A stretch of 64,000 bases of DNA, taken from assembly GCF_024362695.1 (NCBI RefSeq), contig NC_065415.1:13743438-13807437 (forward strand), given 5' to 3'. Of this stretch, positions 9,755 to 20,393 are shown in pieces (the first letter of the stretch is position 1; every line of letters begins with the position of its first letter). Source of the stretch: Pectinophora gossypiella. Its lineage: Eukaryota > Arthropoda > Insecta > Lepidoptera > Gelechiidae. Position numbers and translations under genes: made by a program. The notes under the pieces are model-generated. The model worked only from the letters and a program-made list of their open reading frames with translations. It searched no databases and was not told the DNA's origin.

Positions 9755-10130
9755 GGTGCTAATTCCTGTAAACACGATCTAATTTTATTTCAAGTTATAT
9801 CTGTCATATCCTTATCTGCCGAAAAGGAAAGGAACGGGTATTCGACTAGCATAAAATTCATGGGACACACGTCAATTTTAAGCACAAATCTAAAACAACC
9901 GTCTAAAAATTTTACATTGGCCAATAACCCGACAGAATTATGTTGACAGCACACGTCAAACGGTTTGCATACCAGCGAGATACCTTTTTAATTCGCCCGG
10001 GTTATTCATTCATTTACTCATTCTTCCTAAAATTAAGAGCTGTCAATCATCCGTACCTTTCCTTTTCGGCGGATAAGTAAATGACAGATATAACTTAAAG
10101 TAAAATTAGGTGTCTGCAGGAATCGGGGCC
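9755..10130 (-). mobile_element. M1 MITE, complete
   Basis: Both termini are present: GGTGCTAATTCCTGTAAACA at the left and CTGCAGGAATCGGGGCC at the right. Flanked by AAC at 9752-9754 and 10131-10133, a 3-bp target duplication. The inner arms hold GGAAAGGAACGGGTATTCGA and its reversed partner. No coding capacity. Confidence 0.85.
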
Positions 10131-10654
10131 AACGTCTATCTATCCCCTCCTTCCTCCTCACTCCTTCTATCTCTCTCTAACTCATTCACACTTGTTTACT
10201 CGTCTACTTCTCACACAATCATCTCAACTCACCTATCACTCACTCAGCTATACGCCTACAGTATAGATTATATGCATTTTATAGAGGTACACATGCTCTT
10301 CGCAAATTCGTTGACAGTAACTCTGGGGCATCGGTCTGAGGAGTTAGGTCCCAACATTTGCTTAATTAGTTTAGCAGTTAGCGTTAAACATTCAACTGAC
10401 TTTATTTTAGTCTTTAATCGTCCTTTAACGACTCTCCTTTGCCAGATGTGGCTGTACCACCTTGAGAACAATTTGAATGCAAATTGTTTTGTTGCGTCAT
10501 ATGGCACGACGAATTTAATACATCATAGTTGGTAAGACAGAAGGAAGGGGAAGACCAAGAAAAGCTTAAGTACATGGAATAGATTAAAGAGAAAGTGAAC
10601 GTCGTATCTTATAAGGAAGTGAAATAATTGGTCTTTGATAGACAAGAATGAACA

Positions 10655-10984
10655 GCCTCCGTGGTCTAGTGGTTAGAGCGTTAGGCTCACGATCTGGAGG
10701 TCCGGGTTCGATTCCCGATGGGGACATTGTCGAAATCACTTTGTGAGACTGTCCTTTGTTTGGTAAGGACTTTTCAGGCTTGAATCACCTGATTGTCCGA
10801 AAAAGTAAGATGATTCCGTGCTTCGGAGGGCACGTTAAGCCGTTGGTCCCGGATATTAGCCGTAAAAACACCTCCACCAACCCGCAGTGGAGCAGCGTGG
10901 TGGAGTATGCTCCATACCCCCTCCGGTTGATTGAGGGGAGGCCTGTGCCCAGCAGTGGGACGTATATAGGCAGTTTATGTTATG
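10655..10984 (+). mobile_element. S2 SINE, full length with target duplication
   Basis: tRNA-like head GTGGTCTAGTGGTTAGAGCG, B box GGTTCGATTCC, shared block CCGTGCTTCGGAGGGCACGT, then the S2 tail ending TAGGCAGTTTATGTTATG. The 16-bp direct repeat TAGACAAGAATGAACA flanks it at 10639-10654 and 10985-11000, so both ends are defined. This is the best reference copy of S2 here. Confidence 0.92.
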
Positions 10985-11085
10985 TAGACAAGAATGAACA
11001 ATGCTACACTGAGAAGAGCGTGGCTCTTAAATAAAAGATGATGACGTCATACGGCAAAGTTATCTTACTATAAGTATATAAGTGG

Positions 11086-11266
11086 TTCACGGCCGCGACT
11101 TGTGCTGAGTGAGGCCCTTTTATCTCAGGACGTCCACCACCACCTTATGGTCATTTCGACAAACATCCGTCTTGCTTTTTTGTAATTGTTTTAGTGGAAA
11201 TTTGATATGATGTTGTTGTCTTTTTTATGTGTGGCGTCCTTTTATAATAAACTTTTTCTATTCTAT
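11086..11266 (+). mobile_element. LINE-X 3' end
   Basis: Shares a GAGTGAGGCCC block and GGACGTCCACCACCACC with 11490-11768, and ends TATAATAAACTTTTTC plus (TTCTA)n. It is the 3' untranslated end of a LINE with a pentanucleotide tail. Confidence 0.65.
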
Positions 11267-11334
11267 TCTAGTTAGGTACAAGTATATACTGGTGTTGATG
11301 CCAGCACCCTGTAATTTCCAAACATGAAGTCGCA

Positions 11335-11432
11335 TTCAGTGGTTTAGAGCCCTTGCCGGGGTCCAAACCCGTGTCATTACGACTACGTAACACGATCGCT
11401 GAACAGGGTTATCACGGATTTTTGTAATTACA
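11335..11432 (-). repeat. S6 SINE head
   Basis: GGGGTCCAAACCC (B box) and CGATCGCTGAACAGGGTTAT match the tRNA-like head of the full S6 copy near 51000. Confidence 0.5.
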
Positions 11433-11489
11433 TTTATACGACATTATGTTAAATATTATTATATTAAATATATTAAAATTAATAAATAA

Positions 11490-11768
11490 GTATGGAACAC
11501 GATGTCCATGCCTCACTCGTCTGGGCCCGCAGAATACCAGCGTCGTGGCTCACGCCGCGGCTTATGCTGAGCGAGGTCCATTTATTGAGGACGTCCACCA
11601 CCGCCACATGACTGTACGACCAATATTTTGAATTTTATTATTATTTTTTTGTTTCTTTTACGTTTTTGTTAATAATTGTGATTTTGTGTAATATTTTTGT
11701 CCCCTACTGTGTTTGTATTGTTACTGTGGTGTCCTCTAATAATAAATACTTTCTTTCTTTCTTTCTAA
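11490..11768 (+). mobile_element. LINE-X 3' end, second copy
   Basis: Homologous to 11086-11266 over the GCGAGGTCC to GACGTCCACCACCGCC region, then TGTTACTGTGGTGTCCTC, AATAATAAATA and (CTTT)n. The tail unit differs from the first copy. Confidence 0.65.
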
Positions 11769-12113
11769 ATAAATATAAATGACTATCGTTATTGTAAATT
11801 GTGTATTGTATTTTAAATTTCAATGACTCTGACATTATTTTAGGTCATTGACCCCACCTGATACATGTTTAGATTCCCGCTTTTACACAAAATTCTAAAT
11901 AAATTAAGCGAAGTGACGTTCTACTCAATAGCGTAGGTTTTAAAATTGAATAACAAATGGGGATGAACGAACTCATGCAGCCAGACATGGTACTTTCCTA
12001 AATAATAAATTCTTTTCATCTAGAATTTAAATTCTGCTACAGGTTTTTTTTTTGTAGAAAGTTTCAGAACGTGCGTGAGCTGCATTGTTAGAATTGTTTT
12101 TTAATGATACATA

Positions 12114-12489
12114 GGCCCCGATTCCTGCAGACACCGCCTAATTTTATTTTAAGTTATATCCGTCATTTTCATATCCGTCGAAAAGGAAAGGGACGGATGA
12201 TTCACAGCTCTTAATTTTAGGAAGAATGAGTAAATGAATGAATAACCCGGGCGAATCAAAAGGTACGTTGCTGGTATGCAATCCGTTTGACCTGCTGTCT
12301 ACTTAACTATGTCGGGTTATTGACGGATGTAAAATTTTTAGACGGTTGGTTTAGATTTGTACTTAAAATTGACGTGTGTTCCATAAATTTTATGCTTGTC
12401 GATTACCCGTCCCTTTCCTTTTCGGCGGATAAGAAAATGACAGATATAACTTAAAATAAAATTAGATGGTATTTACAGGAATTAGCACC
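12114..12489 (+). mobile_element. M1 MITE, complete
   Basis: Intact termini GGCCCCGATTCCTGCAGACA and TTTACAGGAATTAGCACC. Flanked by ATA at 12111-12113 and 12490-12492. Internal arms (GGAAAGGGACGG near the left, CCGTCCCTTTCC near the right) pair over much of the element. Confidence 0.88.
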
Positions 12490-12499
12490 ATAATTTACT

Positions 12500-12590
12500 T
12501 ATTATTATTATTATTTTTATTTTTTTTTAATGTTTCGTGAATTTGTATGCAATAAAGTGTTTTTATTATTATTATTATTTACACATTATA
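12500..12590 (+). mobile_element. LINE 3' tail with (ATT)n
   Basis: AATAAAGTG followed by (TTA)n at 12552-12580. The 5' part is lost in low-complexity sequence. Confidence 0.4.
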
Positions 12591-12623
12591 CATACATATT
12601 GGTGGTGATACAAGTACACATCA

Positions 12624-12944
12624 TCAAATTGTATTTTAAGTTATACCTGTCATTTTCTTATCCGTCTAAAAGGAAAGGGACGGGTAATCGACAGGCAAAA
12701 ATTTATGGACCACACGACTTTCACAAATTTTATATTGGCTAATAACCCGTCAGAATTAAGTTGAGAGCACACGTCAATCGGGTTGCACATCAGCGAGATG
12801 CGTATTTTATTTGCCCGGGTTATTCAATCACTCATTCATTTTAAAATTAACAGTTGTCAATTATCTGTCCCTTTCTTTTTCGGCAAATCAGAAAATAACG
12901 GGAACTTAAAATAAAATTATGAGGTGTCTGCAGGAATCGGGGCC
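12624..12944 (-). mobile_element. M1 MITE, left end truncated
   Basis: The right terminus CTGCAGGAATCGGGGCC is intact and the internal order matches a reversed M1. The left terminus is missing before TTGTATTTTAAGTTATACC. Confidence 0.8.
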
Positions 12945-13069
12945 AATTTGTACCTAAATGAGCAGAGACATAAGTCGGTCAAATGTTACGTCCATTTAAA
13001 TGTGTGTACGTTAAATGACTAACTTTTCGGCCGCGACTTTGTTCGCGTGGCCTTCGCTTTTAACGCAGT

Positions 13070-13146
13070 ATCAAGCATTTTATCACGTTTTTCTATGACA
13101 TCACAGAGGGCTTTTTCATAGTAATTTCGTGTTTTGACGTTTAGTT
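13070..13146 (+). repeat. Repeat G, copy 2, left part
   Basis: Contains TTTTTCTATGACATCACAGA and TAATTTCGTGTTTTGACGTT. The SINE at 13147-13461 interrupts it and it resumes at 13475. Confidence 0.65.
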
Positions 13147-13461
13147 CTTCTTATCATGTGGGTTTTGAGGTGGAATACCAGCCTCGTCAACCCTGGTGTC
13201 AGGGTTATGATTGAACCGCCAAAGGCCCCTGACATGGCTCATGTAACGATTACATCAGTAAATAGTAACTGGGACCAACGGCTTAACGTGCCTTCCAAAG
13301 CACGGATCATCTTACTTTCGGGCAATCAGGTGATCAGCCTGTAATGTCCTAACCAAACTAGGGATCACAAAGTGTTTTTTTTTGTGATATGTCCCCACCG
13401 CGATTCGAACCCAGGGCCTCCGAATCGTGAGTCCAACGCTCAACCACTGAACCAGAGGCCG
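13147..13461 (-). mobile_element. S1 SINE, full length with target duplication
   Basis: Reads on the minus strand from the tRNA-like head (B box GGGTTCGAATC) through the shared block to the ATAAGAAGAA tail. TTGACGTTTAGTT at 13134-13146 and 13462-13474 is the 13-bp target duplication. The target is repeat G, so S1 is the younger insertion. Confidence 0.92.
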
Positions 13462-13474
13462 TTGACGTTTAGTT

Positions 13475-13506
13475 AAAAGTAAGTGATTTGATTAGTTGAA
13501 AACTAG
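13475..13506 (+). repeat. Repeat G, copy 2, right part
   Basis: Continues after the SINE with AAAAGTAAGTGATTTGATTA and GAAAACTAGCC. Confidence 0.6.
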
Positions 13507-14034
13507 CCTATTGTGTTTGAAGGAAAATTAACTTATGTCGTCGAAGATAAAATAAACATAACATTGGAGAAGTCCCTATAGTAATAATTATACAGAATAA
13601 AAACTGCTTACCATAACAAAAAATCTGTTAATTTTCCAGAGTCGTTATCAGGCTCTACATATGCAAGGTCGATGACCCGTACAGTCCCTTCCTCCAAACA
13701 TAATGAGGCTTTAGGGGTCTGGTTTCCTCGGGACCCGAGTTTACGTTGTACACCCGTAAATTTAAACCCCTACATGCATCGTGTTTCAAATATTATAGGG
13801 TAGGAATTTTTGTATTGAAATTCTTGAGAATTTTATTAATATGAGGGCTTAGGGTATCGTTAACGTAAGTAGCAAGTATACTTGAGTACTAATAAGAGTT
13901 TTGAGTTTTGAAGTAAGTATTTTAAGCGGGATCGAATAGGAGTTATTTTCAAGGGTTCAACGTAAGTATTAGTAATAGGTTTTTATCTTCTACATATTAG
14001 AGATTCATTAATTAGAATTTTAGTTATTCTTCTA
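13507..14034. other. Unassigned stretch
   Basis: No motif recognised. A moderately GC-rich patch lies at 13635-13775. Confidence 0.3.
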
Positions 14035-14039
14035 GGGTA

Positions 14040-14181
14040 GGTACGGTCACGAGTACTAATATGAATATACTTTGAAACCATGTTACAACAACTTTTTTGA
14101 CAAATTAAACCGTAAGTCTCATTAAATGTCAAATATGATAGTGCGACAGGGTCCTGAAGTGGGTACATGATTTTGCTCATG
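14040..14181 (-). mobile_element. M2 mariner-like MITE
   Basis: TA-CGGTCACGAGTACTAAT at the left and GCTCATGACTG-TA at the right, in reverse orientation to copy 1. Confidence 0.8.
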
Positions 14182-15121
14182 ACTGTACTTAGATATAAGT
14201 ATAGTAATACTTAGAAGATTACTTTAGTGAGGGGCTACCAGTAAATTATTAACCAGCCAAAAATATTGTAAAGCAATTACACGATAGGCTATTTATTTAT
14301 AAAGTACAGCCACATCCACATCAGCCACATCACATACATAAAAACATTTTTAATTTTAGAAGGTTACGGTATTGTGACTGATATATATATATATATATAT
14401 ATGACAATTATGGCGTTCATAACTTATACAATTAAGAGTAAGTATTTAAAAATAAAATACTACTTAGGAACCTAGTTAAATGATATACATTTTATGAAAC
14501 GTCAAAACGAAAGTTTTCTTTGGAGTTTGTATGAGAATACTGTCCTCGGACGCCATCAATAAAAGCGGTCAAACGTCGTACTCATTGTTACTTAATTCAT
14601 AAATAACATTCTAAAATAAGTCGAAAGTAGAAAGAGATTTATTTATTTATTTAGAGATTTATTTAGAATCACGTTAGATTGACTTCTATTTCTAGATTGG
14701 CATTTTATGATTTATCTTGGACCCAGTCAATCTATTATTACTTATATCAAGAAAATGTAGAAGAAAATAAAAAGAAGTCAACAATACATGTAAATAAATC
14801 CTAGTTAAGTAAGTCTCTTTTGTATTTTTTAATGAAAAAGTTAGGTAAACAAATAATGAAAAATAATACTGACATTACTCCGTTAATTTTATTGACACGA
14901 ATATTATTTTTCTACGAATTTGCCATAATTTTTTAACTTAATAAACAAATAATTTAAAATATTAAGTAAACTTTAAAATATTAACAGTACCTATTCGTCA
15001 CTCTTTAGAACCCTTTCAATTTAGATAAAGACGCAAATAAATTTATGGTAAGCTTTTCATACATCATCGTGACGCGCGGCCATTTTGTGCGAACGACCCC
15101 ATTTTGAATTAACCCAGAAAA
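14182..15121. other. Unassigned AT-rich stretch with (TA)n
   Basis: Holds a (TA)n run at about 14381-14402 and no recognised repeat or gene. 15065-15115 becomes GC-richer just before the candidate exon. Confidence 0.3.
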
Positions 15122-15209
15122 ATGCACCGCTTAAATCTGAGCCTAATTTATTTATCGCGAGCATTTATTCACGGCTTGGCTGGTTGCACGGTTCTGTGCA
15201 ATTACTTCG
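15122..15209 (+). CDS. Candidate first coding exon, hydrophobic
   Basis: An ATG at 15122 in a plausible context (A at -3) opens 29 codons, MHRLNLSLIYL then a mostly apolar run to LCNYF. The frame ends at a consensus splice donor, G followed by GTAAGT at 15210-15215. The apolar run would suit a signal peptide or membrane segment. Upstream sequence is GC-richer (GACGCGCGGCCATTTTGTGC), as in a 5' untranslated region. There is no second exon in view, no recognised family and no repeat overlap. It may be chance. Confidence 0.2.
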
Positions 15210-15836
15210 GTAAGTCTACGTTCAACTTTTTTATATTTAAACTGATAATACTTATTAAATATCTTCTCAATAAGTACAAAAACTAGAAGCTCAAATGTAG
15301 GCAGCAGCACTGTTGAGTGTTCCTAAATTTTGACAGTTATACTGACCAGCTAAAATTCGTGATAAATTGCTATAAAATATGGAAAAACGTTGAGTGTATT
15401 CCATCTAAAGGATGAGTTACGAAAAACCCCTTTTCATCCCTTTAGGGGAGATAAAAAACTAAGTTCTTTTCTCTATCTTAAACTATCGCAATACTGAATT
15501 TCATTTAAATCGGTTTAACGGTTTAAATTAAATTTTGAAATGAAAATTTATTGCAATAAATGTGGTAAGTATGTCGATGGAAGTAAAGTTTATAGCGCTC
15601 AGCACATTTAGTCATGTTGTGACATACAATAATAACTAAGTACTTACATAAAGTACTGAAAAATATTACAAAAACACTTATCTATATATAAAAAAGAAAA
15701 AAGTAAAAAAAACCTATTTATAAACTGAAAAGCTCATTTAAGCTATAAAACTGCTTGCTGGCAGACAGACAGACAGAGTTATTTTCATATTTTAAATAAT
15801 ATTAGTCATTACAAATTTCCGGTTCGCGACCTCATT
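15210..15836. other. Unassigned stretch
   Basis: AT-rich. A block at 15415-15465 (CCCCTTTTCATCCCTTTAGG) resembles part of common lepidopteran repeats, but I cannot place it. Confidence 0.25.
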
Positions 15837-15908
15837 CAATAGTAACTCTGACACCAGGGTTGATGAGGTTGGTACTCCACTTCACAACACACACGATAGA
15901 AGAAGACA
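15837..15908 (+). repeat. S1 SINE, 3' end
   Basis: AATAGTAACTCTGACACCAG through ACACGATAGAAGAAG. 5'-truncated. Confidence 0.75.
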
Positions 15909-16285
15909 AAGACCTTATTTGTAAATCCAGAGTTGAATCTCCTCACATAAAATCCAACTCAATTCCTTCAGCCGTTTATGTAAAAGTGGAATGAACAAAC
16001 ACTTTCGCATGCAAAAAGACAAAATAGTGTTTTGCGTAAAACTCTACCGGCTATGTTTGGAGACTGCACCCAGATAGGTGGGCTACAGTGAAAAAAAGAG
16101 AAGGGCTTTTAATTCAGAATTGGAATACATAAAGCTAGGAAAATAGTAGGTATATTTTTTTGAAGTTTCTTAAATTTCATACAATTAAAACACCTGTATA
16201 CTTCAGACTCCGTATTAAAACGGGGTGCACTATCTCTTCCAATTAAGTAAATACATAGTTATATATGGCATACGTACTTATGTAT

Positions 16286-16536
16286 AGGTAGTATTACAAG
16301 TTAGTAATACTACCTAATACCTAATATAATATTATAATTTAATATATTATTATTTTTTTATTCCTTTATTCCTTTTCTTTTATTTATTTTTTATTTCTTT
16401 TGTTTGTAGGTATTAGGTAATATTACAAGTTTATAATCCTACTTAATACCTAATATAATATGACATTTTAATTGAATATAATATATTATTTTTTATTATT
16501 CCTTTTCTTTTATTCTTTTTAATTTCTTTTATTTGT
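16286..16536. repeat. Tandem duplication, two units of about 125 bp
   Basis: Unit 1 (16286-16407) and unit 2 (16408-16536) share GTAATATTACAAGTT-like, CCTAATACCTAATATAATAT and CCTTTTCTTTTATT blocks in the same order. AT-rich and non-coding. Confidence 0.7.
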
Positions 16537-16580
16537 TCCCAGCAGTGGAACGGATATAGGCTATTTTATGGTATGTTATA
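16537..16580 (+). repeat. S2 SINE terminal fragment
   Basis: CCCAGCAGTGGAACGGATAT followed by AGGCTATTTTATGGTATG. The end of an S2 tail. Confidence 0.55.
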
Positions 16581-17101
16581 GGAATATTATATTCATAGCA
16601 AATATCATAAGGGTAAGCCAAAGTAATGTCTATCACACTTTCAAACTCAGACTGGGGCGTTAAAAGTGTTTTTAACGAGAGGGGACCGTTTTTCAACTCT
16701 TAATTTGTGTGTTGTCTAGTAAATTGAAAGGTTCTATTTGACTAAAACCAATTTAAACGAACACCGCCGTTTAAATGTATCTATTTTAGACATGCATCTA
16801 AATTCGATTAGTCGTTTGATATCAAGTCAGAACGAGAGTTTAAAACAATTTAATTTTTGTACGTGTTTTCAGTTTATTTATTTATTCAGTGAGTAGGTAC
16901 CTGTTTATGTAGGTGAGTCGTTCTTCTTTTTTATCGACAATGATCTGTCTTACGTACTGCTTTTAATAAGTTATGTTTTAGAATTTTATTTCATGTTTCC
17001 ATTGTCCAAATATATAGTTATCTTATTATACTCAAAATACAAGCAAAATACTAATCGGTTCCTCAATTAGTTATTAACGTAGCTTCATTGTTTTTCACAA
17101 A
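16581..17101. other. Unassigned AT-rich stretch
   Basis: No recognised feature. Confidence 0.3.
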
Positions 17102-17172
17102 ATTTTGTGACAGAGTGGTATATTGAAATGCTGTCTCCGATGAAAAGGGCCACTCTGTCACAATATTTTTTG
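17102..17172. repeat. Short hairpin repeat
   Basis: TTGTGACAGAGTGG and its exact reverse complement CCACTCTGTCACAA are separated by about 35 bases. Probably a small MITE or the remnant of an inverted-repeat element. Confidence 0.6.
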
Positions 17173-17369
17173 GAATGCGCCTGCAGAGAAAAGTATGTTA
17201 CCAAGATAAAGAGAACCACTAAATAGTCCTCTACGGACAGATCTTTATATGATGTTTTAAAATATTTATTGCCGTTATAATTTTAAAGATGTTAAGTCCG
17301 ATTAATTGGGAAAATGTCTTTTTATTGTCGATAAAAAAGAACGACCCACGTATGTTATGTTAGGCATGT

Positions 17370-17522
17370 ACAACAGTCATAAGCAATATAGAATGTACCC
17401 ACTTTAGGACCCTGTCGCACTAACATATTTGACATTTAGTGAGACTTACAGTGCAATTTGTCAAAAAACATCATGTGACATGGTATCAAAGTTTATGCAT
17501 ATTGATGATCGTGACGGTACTT
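17370..17522 (+). mobile_element. M2 mariner-like MITE
   Basis: Near TA, CAGTCATAAGCAATA begins the element and GATCGTGACGG-TA ends it. A small insertion is present at the left terminus. Confidence 0.75.
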
Positions 17523-17849
17523 ATATACCATGTAGGTAGGATAGAGTTATTTTCTCTTGAAGCATTTTTTTCGTGAGGAGAGTTCATTCTTCATTATAAT
17601 TAATTACTTGACTTAAAAACTTTTAAAACTTGAAAAATAGTCAGCAGTAAAAATATACTTTAACAGCCATAATACGTGACGAATACCAAGCGCTAATAGA
17701 ATGACTGTAAAGTTTGACATTGAAAAATGGTTAGATCGGATAGCAACGCGTTCGTGCGATTTTTACTCCGATGTAGAGCCACAATTTGCTACTTTTTTCT
17801 ATCGCAAAAGCTTAGACGTACTCAGCAGCACACCTTAGTATTTATCAAA

Positions 17850-18018
17850 GTAATAATAAAAATATAAGTCTAAAAATAAAAACTAAAACCGGTTTACGGA
17901 AAAATCACGCTTTAAAAAATATGATACAAGAAAATAAAAATATTTCTCTTAAATTTTTCCGTACAGTGATGTTAAGTAGATAGCCGTGGTCATATGCTGT
18001 GGTAAGCAAACTTTTATT
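17850..18018. repeat. Fold-back left arm
   Basis: Pairs with the reverse complement of 18392-18550. Conserved blocks include AAAATATAAG, TACGGAAAAAT, ACAAGAAAATA and TAGCCGTGGTC. The pairing is imperfect, with small indels. Confidence 0.75.
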
Positions 18019-18038
18019 GCATAATATATATAAGCACA

Positions 18039-18379
18039 ACACACAGCCTCTCTCTGGTCTAGTGGTTAGAGCGTTAGGCTCACGATCTGGGGGTCTGGGT
18101 TCGATTCCCGATGGGGACATTGTCAAAATCACTTTGTGAGACTGTCCTTTTTTTGTAAGGTCTTTTCAGGCTTGAACCACCTGATTGTCCAAAAAAGTAA
18201 GATGATTCCGTGCTTGGGAGGGCACGTTAAGCCGTTGGTCCCGGTTATTAGCCGTAAAAACACCTCCACCAACCCGCATTGAAGCAGCGTGGTGGAGTAT
18301 GCTCCATACCCCCTCCGGTTGATTGAGGGGAGGCCTGTGCCCAGCATTGGGACGTATGTAGGCTGTTTATGTATGTATG
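18039..18379 (+). mobile_element. S2 SINE in the fold-back loop
   Basis: Head CTCTGGTCTAGTGGTTAGAG, B box GGTTCGATTCC, S2 tail ending CTGTTTATG plus (TATG)n. The 12-bp repeat TATATAAGCACA at 18027-18038 and 18380-18391 flanks it. Confidence 0.9.
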
Positions 18380-18391
18380 TATATAAGCACA

Positions 18392-18550
18392 GATTGGCAT
18401 ACGACCACGGCTATTTTCTAAACATCATTCATTAATTCGGAAGAATTTCAGAGAAATATACCTATTTTCTTGTTTCTTAATTTTTAGAGCGATATTTTTC
18501 CGTAGCCGGGTTTTACTTTTTAAACTTATATTTTTATTGTACTTTGTGAT
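18392..18550. repeat. Fold-back right arm
   Basis: Reverse-complement partner of 17850-18018. Together they would form a hairpin stem of about 150 bp with the SINE in the loop. Confidence 0.75.
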
Positions 18551-18931
18551 TGTAGTAGATTCTTCGTGTGTTATGTAATCTGAAATATCTAAGTACAGCT
18601 TAATCTTCAAATGCCGACAAAAGCATTTATTACTTATAAACATCCCCCCACCCTTACCTGTGCTATCCGCAGGAGGGTCTAAAAATACATTAAATAAATT
18701 AATCTAAAAACCAATAATTTTGTTTATCAAAGGCCACTTTTATATTTACTTATATAAACACAAGCCTATTTCCGACCTCGATAAGCAGAGACTATGGAAT
18801 TCCATTTGCTTCAATCCTGGCACACTTCTCTTGCTTCCTTCACATTCATCAATCGTTTCATACTTGCACGCCGGTTCAGAGCAGACTTTTATATTCAGAC
18901 TAAGGTAACCCAACATACTTTTTCTTCTCTC
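18551..18931. other. Unassigned stretch
   Basis: Short overlapping frames on both strands, but none with a recognisable family or coding bias. Confidence 0.25.
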
Positions 18932-19005
18932 GTGTGGGTTGTTAGGTGGATTATCAACCTTATTATCAGGGTTATTATCGAGCCGCCAAAGGCCCCTGAC
19001 ATTTT
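18932..19005 (-). repeat. S1 SINE, 3' part
   Basis: GTGTGGGTTGTTAGGTGG through GAGCCGCCAAAGGCCCCTGA. GCCTTTGGCGGCTCGACC just downstream at about 19012 is an inverted echo of the last block. Confidence 0.7.
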
Positions 19006-19244
19006 TGTCTTGCCTTTGGCGGCTCGACCCAACAAACTTTTTATTGTGACTATTTGCCAGTAAATAAATAATTCGCAGTGGGTAGGAGCAATTATTCAAC
19101 ACACACTCACAGACTCGGCAACCAGAGCCCGCAAAATAACCGCAACACTGTAGTAATTACCTGCAAACACCAACTGTACATAAATTAATTAATACCAGTA
19201 ATTTCAGATGAAAAATTCGCTATAATCTTTTACAGAATGGCCGT

Positions 19245-19402
19245 CAAGGGGGTTAAAATGGCCACATAGAAGCAACTCATCTAAGAAAGCAATATTGCAA
19301 TTTGACATTTGCGCATATAAAAGTAAGTACGCAATGCAGACAAATGTCAATATGGCTTTTTAGATGAATTACTTCGATGTGGCCATTTTAACTCCCCTGG
19401 TA
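19245..19402. mobile_element. M4 MITE, complete palindrome
   Basis: GGTTAAAATGGCCACAT at the left and ATGTGGCCATTTTAACTCC at the right are reverse complements. The arms continue inward through CAACTCATCTAAGAAAGC and its partner. Best M4 copy in the window. Confidence 0.82.
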
Positions 19403-19539
19403 CTCTAAAACCGCGAGCACACATGAATTTGATGAGAGTAGAGGAAGCGAAGGTGGTATCAAAATGGTAGTATGTAGAATTCCGTGGACTCTGCCTATCC
19501 CAACAAGAAATAGGCGTAATCCTATGTATGTATTCGCTA

Positions 19540-19850
19540 TGCTTTTTTTTTTTACGTGACTTATTGTAGATTTGCCGCAGATGGCATTAACTACTTGGCC
19601 GGACAAATGGGGAGCGCTCAAGGCTCTCACTCGGTATAACGTTAAGACAACAGGTGTGAGAGTGCCCAGTTGGGCGCGAACCTCGGCCCAGGGCGTCGAC
19701 TGAGAGGAAAAATATTTGAAAGAATTAATCGACTCTAGCGGGTCGATAGCGATAAGCTCTGAATGAGGGAAATCGTCGACCACGCCGGCGGGGTCGGTAT
19801 CGGGGTCCTGAAGTGTTTGGTGTCGCGAGCTGATTGGCTGCCTCTATGGC
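19540..19850 (-). mobile_element. S6 SINE, 5'-truncated
   Basis: (T)9 then TACGTGACTTATTGTAGATT and the S6 body through GGGGTCGGTATCGGGGTCCT and TGTCGCGAGCTGATTGGC. Long but lacks the tRNA-like head. Confidence 0.82.
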
Positions 19851-19934
19851 TATTCGCTATGCATAAACTCATTCAAGTAAGTAATTAGACGATTTGCAGC
19901 CACTTATGAAACGAATTCTCAAGGTTTGAAATTC

Positions 19935-20035
19935 ACTCAGGTCAAGGGGTCTAGAAAGCCCACATTGAACTATCCATCTACTTTCATATGCGCAAATGTA
20001 AAATTGTCAGGCAGCTTTATGAGATGAATTGCAAA
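19935..20035. repeat. M4 MITE, internally deleted
   Basis: CCCACATTGAACTATCCATC and ATGAGATGAATTGC arms survive with a reduced centre. Confidence 0.45.
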
Positions 20036-20214
20036 TTGGTAGCGTTACCAATTTGTTGCTGGCAACAGAATCCCAAATAAAAAACAGATGACACAAGACA
20101 CGCGAGAAGCAAATGTGAAAAGCAGACCCCACATCACGTGAGAATAACGCAACGAAGAGAGAAAGAACAGAATCCCAAAAAAAAATCTGGTGACGCACCC
20201 ATGTTGTCCTAGTG

Positions 20215-20393
20215 AAACAAGGAATTAAAAAGACCCACAGCCACCCGAGAAATGCATTTTCGAAGGTATGTGATCTAACTTGTATTGGGCTGGTATTCCC
20301 TCCGCGGGTTGGAAGGACATACAGGCAGTCGCTTCTGTAAAAAACCGGACCTGTCAAATCTTCAGGTTAGGTAAGCGGACCCTGTGAAATTAA
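20215..20393 (+). repeat. S5 SINE, 3' half
   Basis: CCGAGAAATGCATTTTCGAA through AATCTTCAGGTTAGGTAAGC and GGACCCTGTGAAA. The head is missing. Confidence 0.78.

Noticed and set aside
10660..10730. tRNA gene call at S2, and similarly at 18045, 35735, 38270, 57215, 57510 and 58440
   Set aside because: A and B boxes are present, but acceptor and anticodon stems do not pair and each continues into a SINE body with a target duplication or family tail.
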